Shown one piece after another: positions 1 to 5,282 of a stretch of 38,466 bases of DNA. The stretch spans positions 1-38,466 of IMG/VR virus record IMGVR_UViG_3300042477_000554; one strand, written 5' to 3'. The position numbers and the translations under genes are program-made. The stretch is from a virus. The first letter of the stretch is position 1; each line of letters opens with the position of its first letter. Under the pieces are notes generated by a model. The model had not been told where the DNA came from. It made no database searches and was given only the letters and a program-made list of their open reading frames with translations.

Positions 1-212
1 AACTCGTCGTTAGTAAAGAACTGGTTCATTGATTTAGTACACAGCTCTAGTCTGAGGAAAGCATTATACCTGGTCTGTAACCAGTATTCTGCAGCTGAGT
101 TCTGAATAAGTATACCAGCCGGGTCACCATCCGGATCTTGAAGATCTTTCATGGCTAGTAGACCAGTGATTATAATTCTCAGTTCTTCTCTCAATTGAAG
201 ATACTCGGTCAT
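1..212 (-). CDS. unknown protein, C-terminus outside the window
   Basis: Partial gene. It reads MTEYLQLREELRIIITGLL from an ATG at 212 and stays open to the left edge (70 codons). The start overlaps the stop of the upstream gene as ATGA, which argues for translational coupling and supports this start. The visible part is helical and rich in charged and leucine residues, with no recognisable motif. It is the last visible member of a minus-strand operon of overlapping genes. No function can be given. Confidence 0.6.
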   Translation of the reverse strand, partial: MTEYLQLREELRIIITGLLAMKDLQDPDGDPAGILIQNSAAEYWLQTRYNAFLRLELCTKSMNQFFTNDE

Positions 213-646
213 CTGCAACCTCCTTTTGGGTGGTTGAACTCTCGGTTCTTAAGCTTAGTCCAGAAGCTGAGCCAGATCTTACGACTAGCCTTTTTTCTTG
301 GTACACGCGCAATAGGTGGTAAGTAATACCAGTTCTGAGTATGACACTTCGGACAGTTATGACCAAAGTCAATTTTGTTATTGGTTTGATATTCGCCATG
401 GCTTTCACCACGTAGTAGTGTGCGATGGAAGTTGCAGTTAGCGCATATGATCCCGCCGGTATTGTAATGACCTTGAGACTCACTACCCCATTCGCAAAAC
501 GCTATCCGGCTTGTACGCCTTTTGGTTTTTGTGATTCTGATTATCGGTTTCATACGCGTTAGTTTAATTGGTTGCCCCTCTGCATTCATATGTAATAGCT
601 TGTTATCAAGCGAGTGTTCCGACGTAGTGCTGATCGGTAAGCTCAT
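209..646 (-). CDS. small zinc-ribbon protein
   Basis: A 145-residue protein with two CxxC knuckles (C68/C71 and C98/C101) about 27 residues apart, the layout of a zinc ribbon. Basic stretches flank it on both sides (residues 29-48 and the C-terminus), so nucleic-acid binding is plausible. No catalytic motif is visible. It ends with an ATGA overlap into the next minus-strand gene. A second minus-strand reading frame overlaps it (124-483), but that one lacks the paired cysteines and the operon overlap, so I treat it as a shadow. The specific function is unknown. Confidence 0.65.
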   Translation of the reverse strand: MSLPISTTSEHSLDNKLLHMNAEGQPIKLTRMKPIIRITKTKRRTSRIAFCEWGSESQGHYNTGGIICANCNFHRTLLRGESHGEYQTNNKIDFGHNCPKCHTQNWYYLPPIARVPRKKASRKIWLSFWTKLKNREFNHPKGGCR

Positions 647-741
647 GGATATTACAGATGTCCGGCCTTGGGAACCGGTTTATGATGCATTAGCAACCCT
701 GGCTTAGTTACCAGGATTGTACAGTGTTTTGACTGGTGTAC

Positions 742-981
742 CTAATCACCCTCTTCACCTCTATGTAAATAAAAGTGGTACCATAATCCCATCGCGAAGT
801 ATAGAGCACTGAACGCGACGAGTAGGATGGGGATATCCTGTCTCCATGCAAGGTAATGTACGTGAGCCAGATCCCCCGCGGGAAACATCAGTAACCAGAA
901 GCCTATGGCACCCATCTCATATAAAAAGATGGGGATCATCGCCCCTATCATGAGGCTGAGGATTTTTCTTGTCGGTTTCAT
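742..981 (-). CDS. small two-helix membrane protein
   Basis: A 79-residue hydrophobic protein with two likely transmembrane segments (about residues 8-34 and 49-70) joined by a short loop, ending in a charged tail (HRGEEGD). Such proteins in phages include holins, superinfection-exclusion proteins and simple membrane modifiers; nothing here picks one. Its start lies inside the end of the preceding minus-strand gene (65 bp overlap), so a later internal start is possible. Inference only: an inner-membrane host-takeover or lysis accessory. Confidence 0.55.
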   Translation of the reverse strand: MKPTRKILSLMIGAMIPIFLYEMGAIGFWLLMFPAGDLAHVHYLAWRQDIPILLVAFSALYFAMGLWYHFYLHRGEEGD

Positions 982-1144
982 GGTGCGGGTTATTGAGTTG
1001 GTTCTTGAGATGTTCTTCTTCTTGCCACTGGGCGTTGACCCTGGCGTAGTAGTCCATAAGCCACATAGGCATACCGGACTCAGAGACTTCCTTCAGGTAT
1101 CTCTCATGCTCTTCTATAAGAGCGTCATCAGCTGAGTGAGTCAT
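917..1144 (-). CDS. unknown acidic/histidine-rich small protein
   Basis: A 75-residue soluble protein starting MTHSADDALIEEHERYLKEV. The first half is a charged helix. The C-terminal third is rich in His, Asp, Pro and Asn and is probably disordered. Its start overlaps the upstream stop as ATGA at 1141-1144, which supports this start. It overlaps the following membrane-protein gene by 65 bp in another frame. No family was recognised. Confidence 0.5.
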   Translation of the reverse strand: MTHSADDALIEEHERYLKEVSESGMPMWLMDYYARVNAQWQEEEHLKNQLNNPHHETDKKNPQPHDRGDDPHLFI

Positions 1145-1395
1145 GATACTAAGGCTTTATTGTACTTGGCTATAAGATTAGCCTCGTGGTTATCGATGTA
1201 GTTCTTGGCTTTGTCCAACAGCTCGTCTGAGGTTATCCAGTTGAAACCCTGACCGCGGAGATACAAGCTCTTCTGACCTCCCGGAGACGTCTTGTTAGGC
1301 TTAGTCTTGATAATATGATACCAGAAACCATTATTGGTAACAGCTCTCAACCTTATGGTATAGCCTTTATACTGATGAAAGGATTCTGTTATCAT
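1141..1395 (-). CDS. unknown 84-residue protein heading the leftmost operon
   Basis: Starts MITESFHQYKGYTIRLRAVT. The pattern of a short beta-rich half (KGYTIRLRAV, FWYHIIKTKP) followed by an amphipathic helix (SDELLDKAKNYIDNHEANLI) suggests a compact alpha/beta domain, like many small phage proteins whose function is not known. It is the first gene of the operon running left to position 1. The spacer to its right holds two operator-like palindromes at 1453-1468 and 1560-1575, so it is probably the regulated entry gene. Confidence 0.6.
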   Translation of the reverse strand: MITESFHQYKGYTIRLRAVTNNGFWYHIIKTKPNKTSPGGQKSLYLRGQGFNWITSDELLDKAKNYIDNHEANLIAKYNKALVS

Positions 1396-1452
1396 AAGCA
1401 GTAACGTTTATGGTGGTGATAGTTATATAGTGCGAGGTCGTCGTCTGTCTTA

Positions 1453-1468
1453 GCGACAAATTTGACGG
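1453..1468. promoter_or_regulatory. operator-like palindrome, copy 1
   Basis: GCGACAAATTTGACGG is a slightly degraded copy of the perfect palindrome at 2335-2350. It lies about 58 bp upstream of the minus-strand gene starting at 1395. It is probably a dimeric repressor site, by inference from its symmetry and repetition. Confidence 0.45.
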
Positions 1469-1559
1469 TGTTTTGAAGGTGGAGAAAGGAGTGGGAGTTT
1501 AATACCCACTCACATTCTCTCTCATCTTCAATGGTTTACGAGTTGGTGTGCTCGATTTT

Positions 1560-1575
1560 GCGACAATTTTGTCGG
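1560..1575. promoter_or_regulatory. operator-like palindrome, copy 2
   Basis: GCGACAATTTTGTCGG matches the 2335-2350 palindrome at 14 of 16 positions. It lies between the terminator at 1601-1632 and the operon starting at 1395, in a spacer with no other assignable content. Confidence 0.45.
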
Positions 1576-1600
1576 ACTTTTACCCTTGTCGGGAAAGAAA

Positions 1601-1632
1601 AAGAGCCACCAAGATCTCTCAAGGTGGCTCTT
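1601..1632 (-). terminator. intrinsic terminator of the gene at 1653-2039
   Basis: A perfect 10-bp stem (AAGAGCCACC / GGTGGCTCTT) with a 12-nt loop, followed on the minus strand by TTTCTTTCCC. It starts about 20 bp past the stop codon. Confidence 0.85.
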
Positions 1633-1652
1633 ATAAGCTAATCAGCCTGCTT

Positions 1653-2039
1653 TTACAGCTTGCTGATGTCCTCACCTTTCGGTTCGGCCTTCGCTTCAAC
1701 AGCTGTGCTCTTTGCACCGCCACCAAGCAATTGCTCAGCAGCCATACGAGCCAACTGGTCACCGAAGTTACCACCGTACTGTGCAGCCAAGCTTGCAGCC
1801 TGGTCAAACGCAGACATGTCAGGTACAACTTTACCGTTGGTGGTGATAATCAGGTTTCCTGATTGTCCTACGCAACGAGTTGTGAACCACAACGGTGTTC
1901 CGGTTACTTCATCCGTACGGTGATTGTCACCTTGGGCTTTTGCGAACGCCTCGAGTTGCTCTTGGGTTCCACTTACAGCATACACAAACACTGTGTTGCC
2001 ATTTTTGCTCTTGTACGAGCGGATCAACTTGATTTTCAT
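1653..2039 (-). CDS. unknown conserved protein, paralogue A
   Basis: A 128-residue protein (MKIKLIRSYKSKNGNTVFVY...) closely related to the one encoded at 2975-3358. They share long identical blocks such as RSYKSKNGNTVFVY, AFAKAQGDNHRTDE, LWFTTRC and TTNGKVVPDMSAFDQAASLA. A beta-rich N-terminal domain is followed by an alanine/glycine-rich helical stretch and a variable, likely disordered tail (EAKAEPKGEDISKL). I prefer the ATG at 2039 over an upstream in-frame ATG at 2066 because the paralogue aligns from this methionine. It has its own terminator and an upstream CAACCCCC motif (2118-2128). No family name was recognised; a small nucleic-acid or protein-binding role is possible but not shown. 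Confidence 0.7.
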   Translation of the reverse strand: MKIKLIRSYKSKNGNTVFVYAVSGTQEQLEAFAKAQGDNHRTDEVTGTPLWFTTRCVGQSGNLIITTNGKVVPDMSAFDQAASLAAQYGGNFGDQLARMAAEQLLGGGAKSTAVEAKAEPKGEDISKL

Positions 2040-2117
2040 CTTGAGTTGGATTTTTGGGTTAAACATTATGTCTCACATATCTCCATATCCTGACTATGGA
2101 GCCAATGTGTCCTGAGA

Positions 2118-2128
2118 AAAGGGGGTTG
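2118..2128 (-). promoter_or_regulatory. CAACCCCC motif, copy upstream of 1653-2039
   Basis: Minus-strand CCAACCCCCTTTT. It is one of nine copies across 2118-5175, each on the minus strand. Here it lies about 79 bp from the ATG, farther than at other genes. Confidence 0.45.
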
Positions 2129-2144
2129 GTAGGAGCTTAAAGGT

Positions 2145-2225
2145 GTTAATAAGTGAGCGAGAATGCCGGCTCAAGACAAGAGTTACTGACATGTCTTGCA
2201 CTTCTCAACGTTCTCGCGTTAATAA
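2145..2225. repeat. structured repeat element, copy A
   Basis: GTTAATAAGTGA at 2145 leads into a stem GCGAGAATG (2157-2165) / CGTTCTCGC (2209-2217), followed by a second GTTAATAA. A related element lies at 2351-2417. It could be a small RNA on either strand, a leader, or a replication or regulatory site. It contains no convincing ORF, although a 15-codon minus-strand ORF ends at its edge (2227-2274). Confidence 0.35.
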
Positions 2226-2293
2226 CTCATGGCATCATGAGATAGTCAGGCCGTACCGGACGACTCTCAGTCATGCCTAAAAGTTCTAAGGAG

Positions 2294-2304
2294 AAGGGGG
2301 TTGG
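2294..2304 (-). promoter_or_regulatory. CAACCCCC motif, orphan copy
   Basis: Minus-strand CCCAACCCCCTTC. No ordinary gene follows directly on the minus strand, only a possible 15-residue ORF (2227-2274) and structured element A. Confidence 0.4.
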
Positions 2305-2334
2305 GAAGAGATCGAGTACTGAGCAAATGCTTTT

Positions 2335-2350
2335 CCGACAAATTTGTCGG
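2335..2350. promoter_or_regulatory. operator-like palindrome, copy 3 (perfect)
   Basis: CCGACAAATTTGTCGG is a perfect 16-bp palindrome. Related copies lie at 1453-1468 and 1560-1575. It abuts structured element B. Confidence 0.5.
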
Positions 2351-2417
2351 TTGATAAGTGAGCGGGAAGGCTTCTATATGGCAGAATCACAGGCACTTAG
2401 GCGTGTTCATTTCTCGC
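2351..2417. repeat. structured repeat element, copy B
   Basis: TTGATAAGTGA is followed by the stem GCGGGAA (2362-2368) / TTCTCGC (2411-2417). The order and outer sequence match element A at 2145-2225, while the loop sequences differ. Conserved stems with divergent loops are typical of structured RNA or of protein-binding hairpins. Confidence 0.35.
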
Positions 2418-2450
2418 CTAACAATACCAGTAAAGAGTAGTATAGTATAT

Positions 2451-2478
2451 AGTAGTAAGCTAAGAGTAGTAAGCTAAG
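2451..2478. repeat. two tandem 14-bp repeats
   Basis: AGTAGTAAGCTAAG occurs twice in direct succession, preceded by partial copies of AGTAGTA from about 2436. It lies just past the stop of the minus-strand gene at 2502-2804. No hairpin terminator was seen there. Confidence 0.7.
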
Positions 2479-2501
2479 CTTATAGATTGGCGAAGGAGGG
2501 G

Positions 2502-2804
2502 TTATTTCTTGGATGATTTCCCGTTCTTGCCGTTACGAGCGCGATTAGTTGAGCGGCTTTCCTGGACCAGTTTACCGGACTTGGTGTGGCTTAAGTCTTT
2601 CTTATCGCCATAACCCGCATCGTTTTTCCGGCGGTTAACCTTGTTGAGTTCCTCACGATAGTTCTTACGTTCGGTGGTTGCGTGGTACTTCTTGTTGTAC
2701 TCATTCTTTTTAGCGCGTGCTTCAGGATGAGAAGCAAAGTACTTAGCTGATGCAGATGTTCCTGTGGACTTGCCTGCGTTCTTGTTGCGTGTTGATTTAG
2801 CCAT
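2502..2804 (-). CDS. small highly basic Lys/Asn/Arg-rich protein
   Basis: A 100-residue protein starting MAKSTRNKNAGKSTGTSASA. It is very rich in Lys, Arg, Asn and Ser, with no hydrophobic core at the N-terminus. The central part reads YNKKYHATTERKNYREELNK, followed by a KKDLSHTKSGKL segment. That last pattern (D-x-S-H-T-x-x-G) resembles a small conserved phage protein that I cannot name with certainty; it faintly recalls the HNH nuclease core. I chose the ATG at 2804 rather than an upstream one at 2894 because the CAACCCC motif lies 19-29 bp before it and the upstream extension is a hydrophobic stretch unlike the rest. Confidence 0.6.
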   Translation of the reverse strand: MAKSTRNKNAGKSTGTSASAKYFASHPEARAKKNEYNKKYHATTERKNYREELNKVNRRKNDAGYGDKKDLSHTKSGKLVQESRSTNRARNGKNGKSSKK

Positions 2805-2822
2805 GACACAAAGATATGAAGA

Positions 2823-2833
2823 AATGGGGTTGG
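2823..2833 (-). promoter_or_regulatory. CAACCCC motif upstream of 2502-2804
   Basis: Minus-strand CCAACCCCATT, about 20 bp from the ATG at 2804. It is a one-C-shorter variant of the repeated motif. Confidence 0.45.
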
Positions 2834-2942
2834 TTGAGTGGTGAGTCAGGAGACAGACAGAAGCGAGGATGATAGTAAAAACTTTCTTTCTCACCGACAG
2901 GACAGCTCTGTTGGTAGGAGATCTTTGATGAAGAAAAAAGAA

Positions 2943-2966
2943 AAGACACCCGATTAAGGGTGTCTT
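2943..2966 (-). terminator. intrinsic terminator of the gene at 2975-3358
   Basis: A 9-bp perfect stem (AAGACACCC / GGGTGTCTT) with a 6-nt loop. On the minus strand it is followed by a T-rich run (TTTTCTTTTTTCTTC). Confidence 0.85.
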
Positions 2967-2974
2967 CTCGTGGG

Positions 2975-3358
2975 TTAGAACTGCTCTTCAGGTGCGTCCT
3001 GAGGTGTGTTCTGTGGTACGCTGGCTGTGTTGCCGCGATGTCCCAGCAATTGCTCTGCTGCGGCTTTGGCAAGCTGGTCGCCCAAGTTACCGCCGTATTG
3101 CTTGGCAAGGCTGGCTGCCTGGTCGAAGGCGCTCATGTCGGGAACGACCTTACCGTTCGTGGTAATGATGAGTTCGCCCGTATTACCGATGCAACGTGTG
3201 GTGAACCAAAGCGGCTTACCTGTTGTTTCGTCGGTACGATGGTTGTCGCCCTGTGCCTTGGCAAACGCTTCAAGTTCGTCTGCTTTGCCTGATACGCCGT
3301 ATACGAATACGGTGTTACCGTTCTTGCTCTTGTAAGAGCGCATAAGTGTTGCTTTCAT
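2975..3358 (-). CDS. unknown conserved protein, paralogue B
   Basis: A 127-residue protein (MKATLMRSYKSKNGNTVFVY...), paralogous to 1653-2039 along nearly its whole length, diverging mainly in the last 25 residues (GHRGNTASVPQNTPQDAPEE). The start at 3358 is the methionine aligned with the paralogue; the ATG nine codons upstream is less likely. The leader reads AATCCAATCATC before the ATG, resembling the leaders of neighbouring cassettes. It has its own terminator and CAACCCCC motif. Retention of two similar copies in a compact genome suggests dosage or slightly different partners. The function was not recognised. Confidence 0.7.
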   Translation of the reverse strand: MKATLMRSYKSKNGNTVFVYGVSGKADELEAFAKAQGDNHRTDETTGKPLWFTTRCIGNTGELIITTNGKVVPDMSAFDQAASLAKQYGGNLGDQLAKAAAEQLLGHRGNTASVPQNTPQDAPEEQF

Positions 3359-3397
3359 GATGATTGGATTTAGATGGTTAAACAATATTTGTTACCC

Positions 3398-3407
3398 AAA
3401 GGGGGTT
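3398..3407 (-). promoter_or_regulatory. CAACCCCC motif upstream of 2975-3358
   Basis: Minus-strand CAACCCCCTTT, 40 bp upstream of the ATG at 3358. Confidence 0.5.
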
Positions 3408-3571
3408 GTTCTTGTGTATTGGATGAAGCGATGGCATGTGCGTTGGGCTGAGCGTTCCTGCAGTAATCAGTGCGAGCGGCTCGTGTCCCAAACTTAAGAC
3501 AGCTGAGAGCTCCTCGTTATAGAGGAGCGTCCCAGTGTCATTATCCATCACCTGATAATCGGAAGGATAAA
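3408..3571. other. intergenic stretch with a strong hairpin
   Basis: About 165 bp between the motif at 3398-3407 and the terminator at 3572-3593. It holds a 7-bp hairpin GCTCCTC / GAGGAGC near 3509-3528 without a U-tract. No ORF of convincing length was seen. Confidence 0.4.
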
Positions 3572-3593
3572 GGGTAGAGCTGTTGCCCTACCC
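3572..3593 (-). terminator. likely intrinsic terminator of the gene at 3600-3866
   Basis: Stem GGGTAG / CTACCC with a 10-nt loop, followed on the minus strand by TTTATCC. It begins 7 bp past the stop codon. The U-tract is weak. Confidence 0.65.
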
Positions 3594-3599
3594 AGTGTA

Positions 3600-3866
3600 C
3601 TACTTACAGTACTTTTGCCTGAAGGCTTCTTCAGTAAGCCTTTGTTGATGCCACATTCTTTCCCGACTGTTCTCACTCCAGTGAGTGGATGTCTTCTCAC
3701 GACCAAAGATGATCATGGCGAATGCGATACCACCAACGATTCCAAGCGCTACCATGGTCTCCTTTACTCCGAAGTACCAGATAGATAACTCGATGCCTGC
3801 AGATGCAACTGCAGCTACCAGCAAGGTCACGAGTAACACCTTGCTTACATTACTTGTCTTCTTCAT
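3600..3866 (-). CDS. small two-helix membrane protein
   Basis: An 88-residue protein with hydrophobic segments at about residues 8-31 (VSKVLLVTLLVAAVASAGIE) and 36-54, then a charged, aromatic tail (HWSENSRERMWHQQRLTEEA). An alternative reading is an N-terminal signal peptide (cleavage near VASAG) followed by one membrane helix. It sits alone between its own CAACCCC motif (3889-3898) and terminator. The leader is ACACATCACC before the ATG. Function unknown; membrane-directed takeover or exclusion factors are common among such phage cassettes. Confidence 0.6.
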   Translation of the reverse strand: MKKTSNVSKVLLVTLLVAAVASAGIELSIWYFGVKETMVALGIVGGIAFAMIIFGREKTSTHWSENSRERMWHQQRLTEEAFRQKYCK

Positions 3867-3888
3867 GGTGATGTGTATTTATAATCAA

Positions 3889-3898
3889 TAAGGGGTTG
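3889..3898 (-). promoter_or_regulatory. CAACCCC motif upstream of 3600-3866
   Basis: Minus-strand CCAACCCCTTA, about 23 bp upstream of the ATG at 3866. Confidence 0.5.
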
Positions 3899-3915
3899 GC
3901 TCAGATAAAAAGAGA

Positions 3916-3932
3916 ACGGGATTAATTCCCGT
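3916..3932 (-). terminator. intrinsic terminator overlapping the end of 3922-4221
   Basis: Stem ACGGGA / TCCCGT around a short TTAAT loop, followed on the minus strand by TCTCTTTTTAT. It contains the stop codon of the gene, an unusually compact arrangement. Confidence 0.8.
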
Positions 3933-4221
3933 CCTCCTCAAAGCGCCTTCTCTCGCGATACTGTCTCGCTGCTTCGCTGATCTCAAATAGCTCACGAGCT
4001 ATGTTGATCACGTTCATGCGGAATCGGATCGCTTCCCCTACACGTCGTAGTACTTCGCTCAGTGTGTGCACATCTGAGTCATAGAGCATATCGAACTCTT
4101 CGGTATCGATATTGCGACCAAGTAATAGCCTGTTGGCTTTGTTGATGTCTGTGATCATGCAGACCTTGGTCTTCTTCTCATCGCTGAGAACATAGGTTGG
4201 ATCAATAAGAGTTGTTGTCAT
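3922..4221 (-). CDS. unknown helical protein
   Basis: A 99-residue protein starting MTTTLIDPTYVLSDEKKTKV. The N-terminal third has beta character. From about residue 50 it is one long charged helix or helical hairpin (SEVLRRVGEAIRFRMNVINI, then FEISEAARQYRERRRFEEDG). There are no cysteines or metal motifs beyond C21. The ATG at 4221 is preceded by AACCATCACC, the leader shared with adjacent cassettes. It is a single-gene unit with its own motif and terminator. No family was recognised. Confidence 0.6.
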   Translation of the reverse strand: MTTTLIDPTYVLSDEKKTKVCMITDINKANRLLLGRNIDTEEFDMLYDSDVHTLSEVLRRVGEAIRFRMNVINIARELFEISEAARQYRERRRFEEDGN

Positions 4222-4244
4222 GGTGATGGTTATTTGAGATGATT

Positions 4245-4254
4245 AAGGGGTTGA
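4245..4254 (-). promoter_or_regulatory. CAACCCC motif upstream of 3922-4221
   Basis: Minus-strand TCAACCCCTT, about 24 bp upstream of the ATG and only about 8 bp after the terminator of the next cassette. Confidence 0.5.
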
Positions 4255-4262
4255 CTAATGAA

Positions 4263-4289
4263 GAGAACCAGGCACTAAGCCTGGCTCTC
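4263..4289 (-). terminator. intrinsic terminator overlapping the end of 4275-4577
   Basis: An 11-position stem (GAGAACCAGGC / GCCTGGCTCTC, one mismatch) with a 5-nt loop, followed on the minus strand by TTCATTAG. As in the neighbouring cassette it overlaps the stop codon. Confidence 0.75.
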
Positions 4290-4577
4290 GATTACTCTGC
4301 TTGCTTTCTCTATGGCAAGCTTAGCTCTTTGTCTTTGTTCAACGCGGTAAAGCAATTGTGCAAGTCCAGCATTCTGATGTGCTATGAACACGATGTGTGC
4401 ATGCGTTCTGGCCTTATTGAACATGACAGTTAGGTCATTCATGTATGGACGAAGCTCGTTATCTGTGAGCATTCTGTCTGCAAGCTCTGCTGTGTAGCGC
4501 AGCTTTGCGTGAACATGTGTACCTATAGAATGGATACCATATCTCATGGTACGCATTTGGTCAAAGGATATTCTCAT
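4275..4577 (-). CDS. unknown helical protein
   Basis: A 100-residue, almost all-helical protein starting MRISFDQMRTMRYGIHSIGT. It is rich in Arg, Ala, Leu and His, with stretches such as LRYTAELADRMLTDNEL and AQLLYRVEQRQRAKLAIEKA, the latter having coiled-coil character. The ATG is preceded by ATCCATCACC, the shared cassette leader. A motif copy lies 20 bp upstream. No family was recognised. The helical, basic composition would fit a small protein that binds host factors or nucleic acid, but that is only inference. Confidence 0.6.
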   Translation of the reverse strand: MRISFDQMRTMRYGIHSIGTHVHAKLRYTAELADRMLTDNELRPYMNDLTVMFNKARTHAHIVFIAHQNAGLAQLLYRVEQRQRAKLAIEKASRVIESQA

Positions 4578-4596
4578 GGTGATGGATTTTGTCCCG

Positions 4597-4607
4597 AAGG
4601 GGGTTGA
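4597..4607 (-). promoter_or_regulatory. CAACCCCC motif upstream of 4275-4577
   Basis: Minus-strand TTCAACCCCCTT, 20 bp upstream of the ATG at 4577 and about 12 bp after the neighbouring terminator. Confidence 0.5.
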
Positions 4608-4629
4608 ACATGTGAAACATGGAAAAGAA

Positions 4630-4653
4630 AAGCCAGACCCTTTGGCCTGGCTT
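4630..4653 (-). terminator. intrinsic terminator of the gene at 4660-4884
   Basis: Stem AAGCCAG / CTGGCTT extended by two more pairs after a mismatch, with a 4-nt loop, followed on the minus strand by TTCTTTTCC. Confidence 0.8.
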
Positions 4654-4659
4654 ATTCTC

Positions 4660-4884
4660 TTAACAGTTGTAGTGCTGTCTGTACAAGGCTACCTCGCGAT
4701 GCTCGATGGCCAATACTGGTATCTTGCCGACAGGCGCATTGGTCTTGACCTGGATGATATCGCTTGGCACGATGTCACTCACGTGGTCAAACACTCTCTT
4801 TACTACGTTACCATTACGGTAAGTAACTGTCTCGGTTTTCTTACGCTGACCGTTAACGTTTTCGATTGCTACGATGCTGTTCAT
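4660..4884 (-). CDS. unknown small beta-rich protein
   Basis: A 74-residue protein starting MNSIVAIENVNGQRKKTETV. Alternating hydrophobic residues (SIVAIENV, TETVTYRNGNVVKRVFDHV, DIIQVKTNAPVGKIPVLAIE) predict a small beta-sheet fold. The ATG at 4884 follows ATACCATCACC, the cassette leader; an upstream in-frame ATG at 4908 would put the leader inside the gene and is rejected. No family was recognised. Confidence 0.6.
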   Translation of the reverse strand: MNSIVAIENVNGQRKKTETVTYRNGNVVKRVFDHVSDIVPSDIIQVKTNAPVGKIPVLAIEHREVALYRQHYNC

Positions 4885-4908
4885 GGTGATGGTATTAAGG
4901 TTAAACAT

Positions 4909-5040
4909 TTACAGGCTAAAGGGGGTTGACTGCCGTATATACTCGTGTTCCCGAGGTGCATCAGTCAATGTATAATCAAGCACAGGCCTCGTGCGTTGGA
5001 CATCACAAGACATGACCAAGACAAGGATGACCAAGACCAT
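4909..5040 (-). CDS. possible tiny lipoprotein
   Basis: A 43-codon ORF: a hydrophobic start MVLVILVLVMSC, then a polar region (DVQRTRPVLDYTLTDAPREH) ending QSTPFSL. The run ending V-M-S-C resembles a lipobox with lipidated Cys12. If real, it would be an outer-membrane or surface lipoprotein of about 32 residues. Phage lipoproteins of this kind serve as outer spanins or superinfection-exclusion proteins. Against it: no cassette leader precedes the start, and its last codons run through the CAACCCCC motif at 4918-4929. Confidence 0.35.
   Translation of the reverse strand: MVLVILVLVMSCDVQRTRPVLDYTLTDAPREHEYIRQSTPFSL
4918..4929 (-). promoter_or_regulatory. CAACCCCC motif upstream of 4660-4884
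   Basis: Minus-strand TCAACCCCCTTT, about 35 bp upstream of the ATG at 4884. Confidence 0.5.
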
Positions 5041-5246
5041 CCAGATGTTCTCATCCCATCAAGCCACAAGAAACATTCTCCTGTAAGAATTCTTTTTCCT
5101 CGTGTCCCATGAAATCAGATTTGGTCTGGCAAGCACCCCGGGGTACCCCCGCTTTCCAAACACCGAGGGGGGTTGATTGAGGGGCCCTCCTCACACTCCC
5201 GAACATGCACTGGTCCTGTATCCCGAGAAAAATTTTGTCCCTACTC
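5041..5246. other. strand-switch region without a confident gene
   Basis: This region separates the leftward cassettes from the rightward tRNA block. A minus-strand open frame (5051-5254, or a 19-codon version from an ATG at 5110) is present, but it has no shared leader and an unlikely composition. A ninth CAACCCCCC motif copy lies at 5166-5175 on the minus strand. Confidence 0.4.
5166..5175 (-). promoter_or_regulatory. CAACCCCC motif, orphan copy near the strand switch
   Basis: Minus-strand TCAACCCCCC. It lies about 125 bp upstream of the possible lipoprotein ORF (4909-5040) and would be the outermost copy of the series. Confidence 0.4.
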
Positions 5247-5276
5247 TTGCACATTAAGATCTTATGCTTATCTTTG
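5247..5276 (+). promoter_or_regulatory. Bacteroidota-type vegetative promoter ahead of the tRNA block
   Basis: TTG at 5247-5249, a 19-bp spacer, then TATCTTTG at 5269-5276. This fits the host consensus TTTG/TTG - 19 bp - TAnnTTTG. Transcription would start near 5283, at the base of the structured leader. Confidence 0.75.
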
Positions 5277-5282
5277 TGCCAT

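Larger units (their letters stand above)
1396..1600. other. intergenic control region of the leftmost operon
   Basis: About 200 bp without a gene. It carries two operator-like palindromes and, on the minus strand, a TATATAACT stretch at about 1422-1430 that could be a -10 element for the gene starting at 1395. A further half-site (TTGTCGGG) lies near 1586. No convincing ORF was seen on either strand. Confidence 0.4.

Noticed and set aside
124-483. 119-codon minus-strand ORF overlapping 209-646
   Set aside because: The 209-646 frame has paired CxxC motifs and an ATGA overlap with its neighbour; this one does not.
1420-1437. TATATAGTGCG shared by 1421-1435 and about 23487-23496
   Set aside because: Short AT-rich match in two unrelated gaps; likely chance.
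2490-2500. GGAGGGGTTATT as another CAACCCC motif copy
   Set aside because: It lies directly after a stop codon with no gene to serve and lacks the CAA end.
5051-5254. 67-codon minus-strand ORF in the strand-switch region
   Set aside because: No shared leader, unlikely composition, and its start lies over the promoter at 5247-5276; only a 19-codon shorter form could be real.
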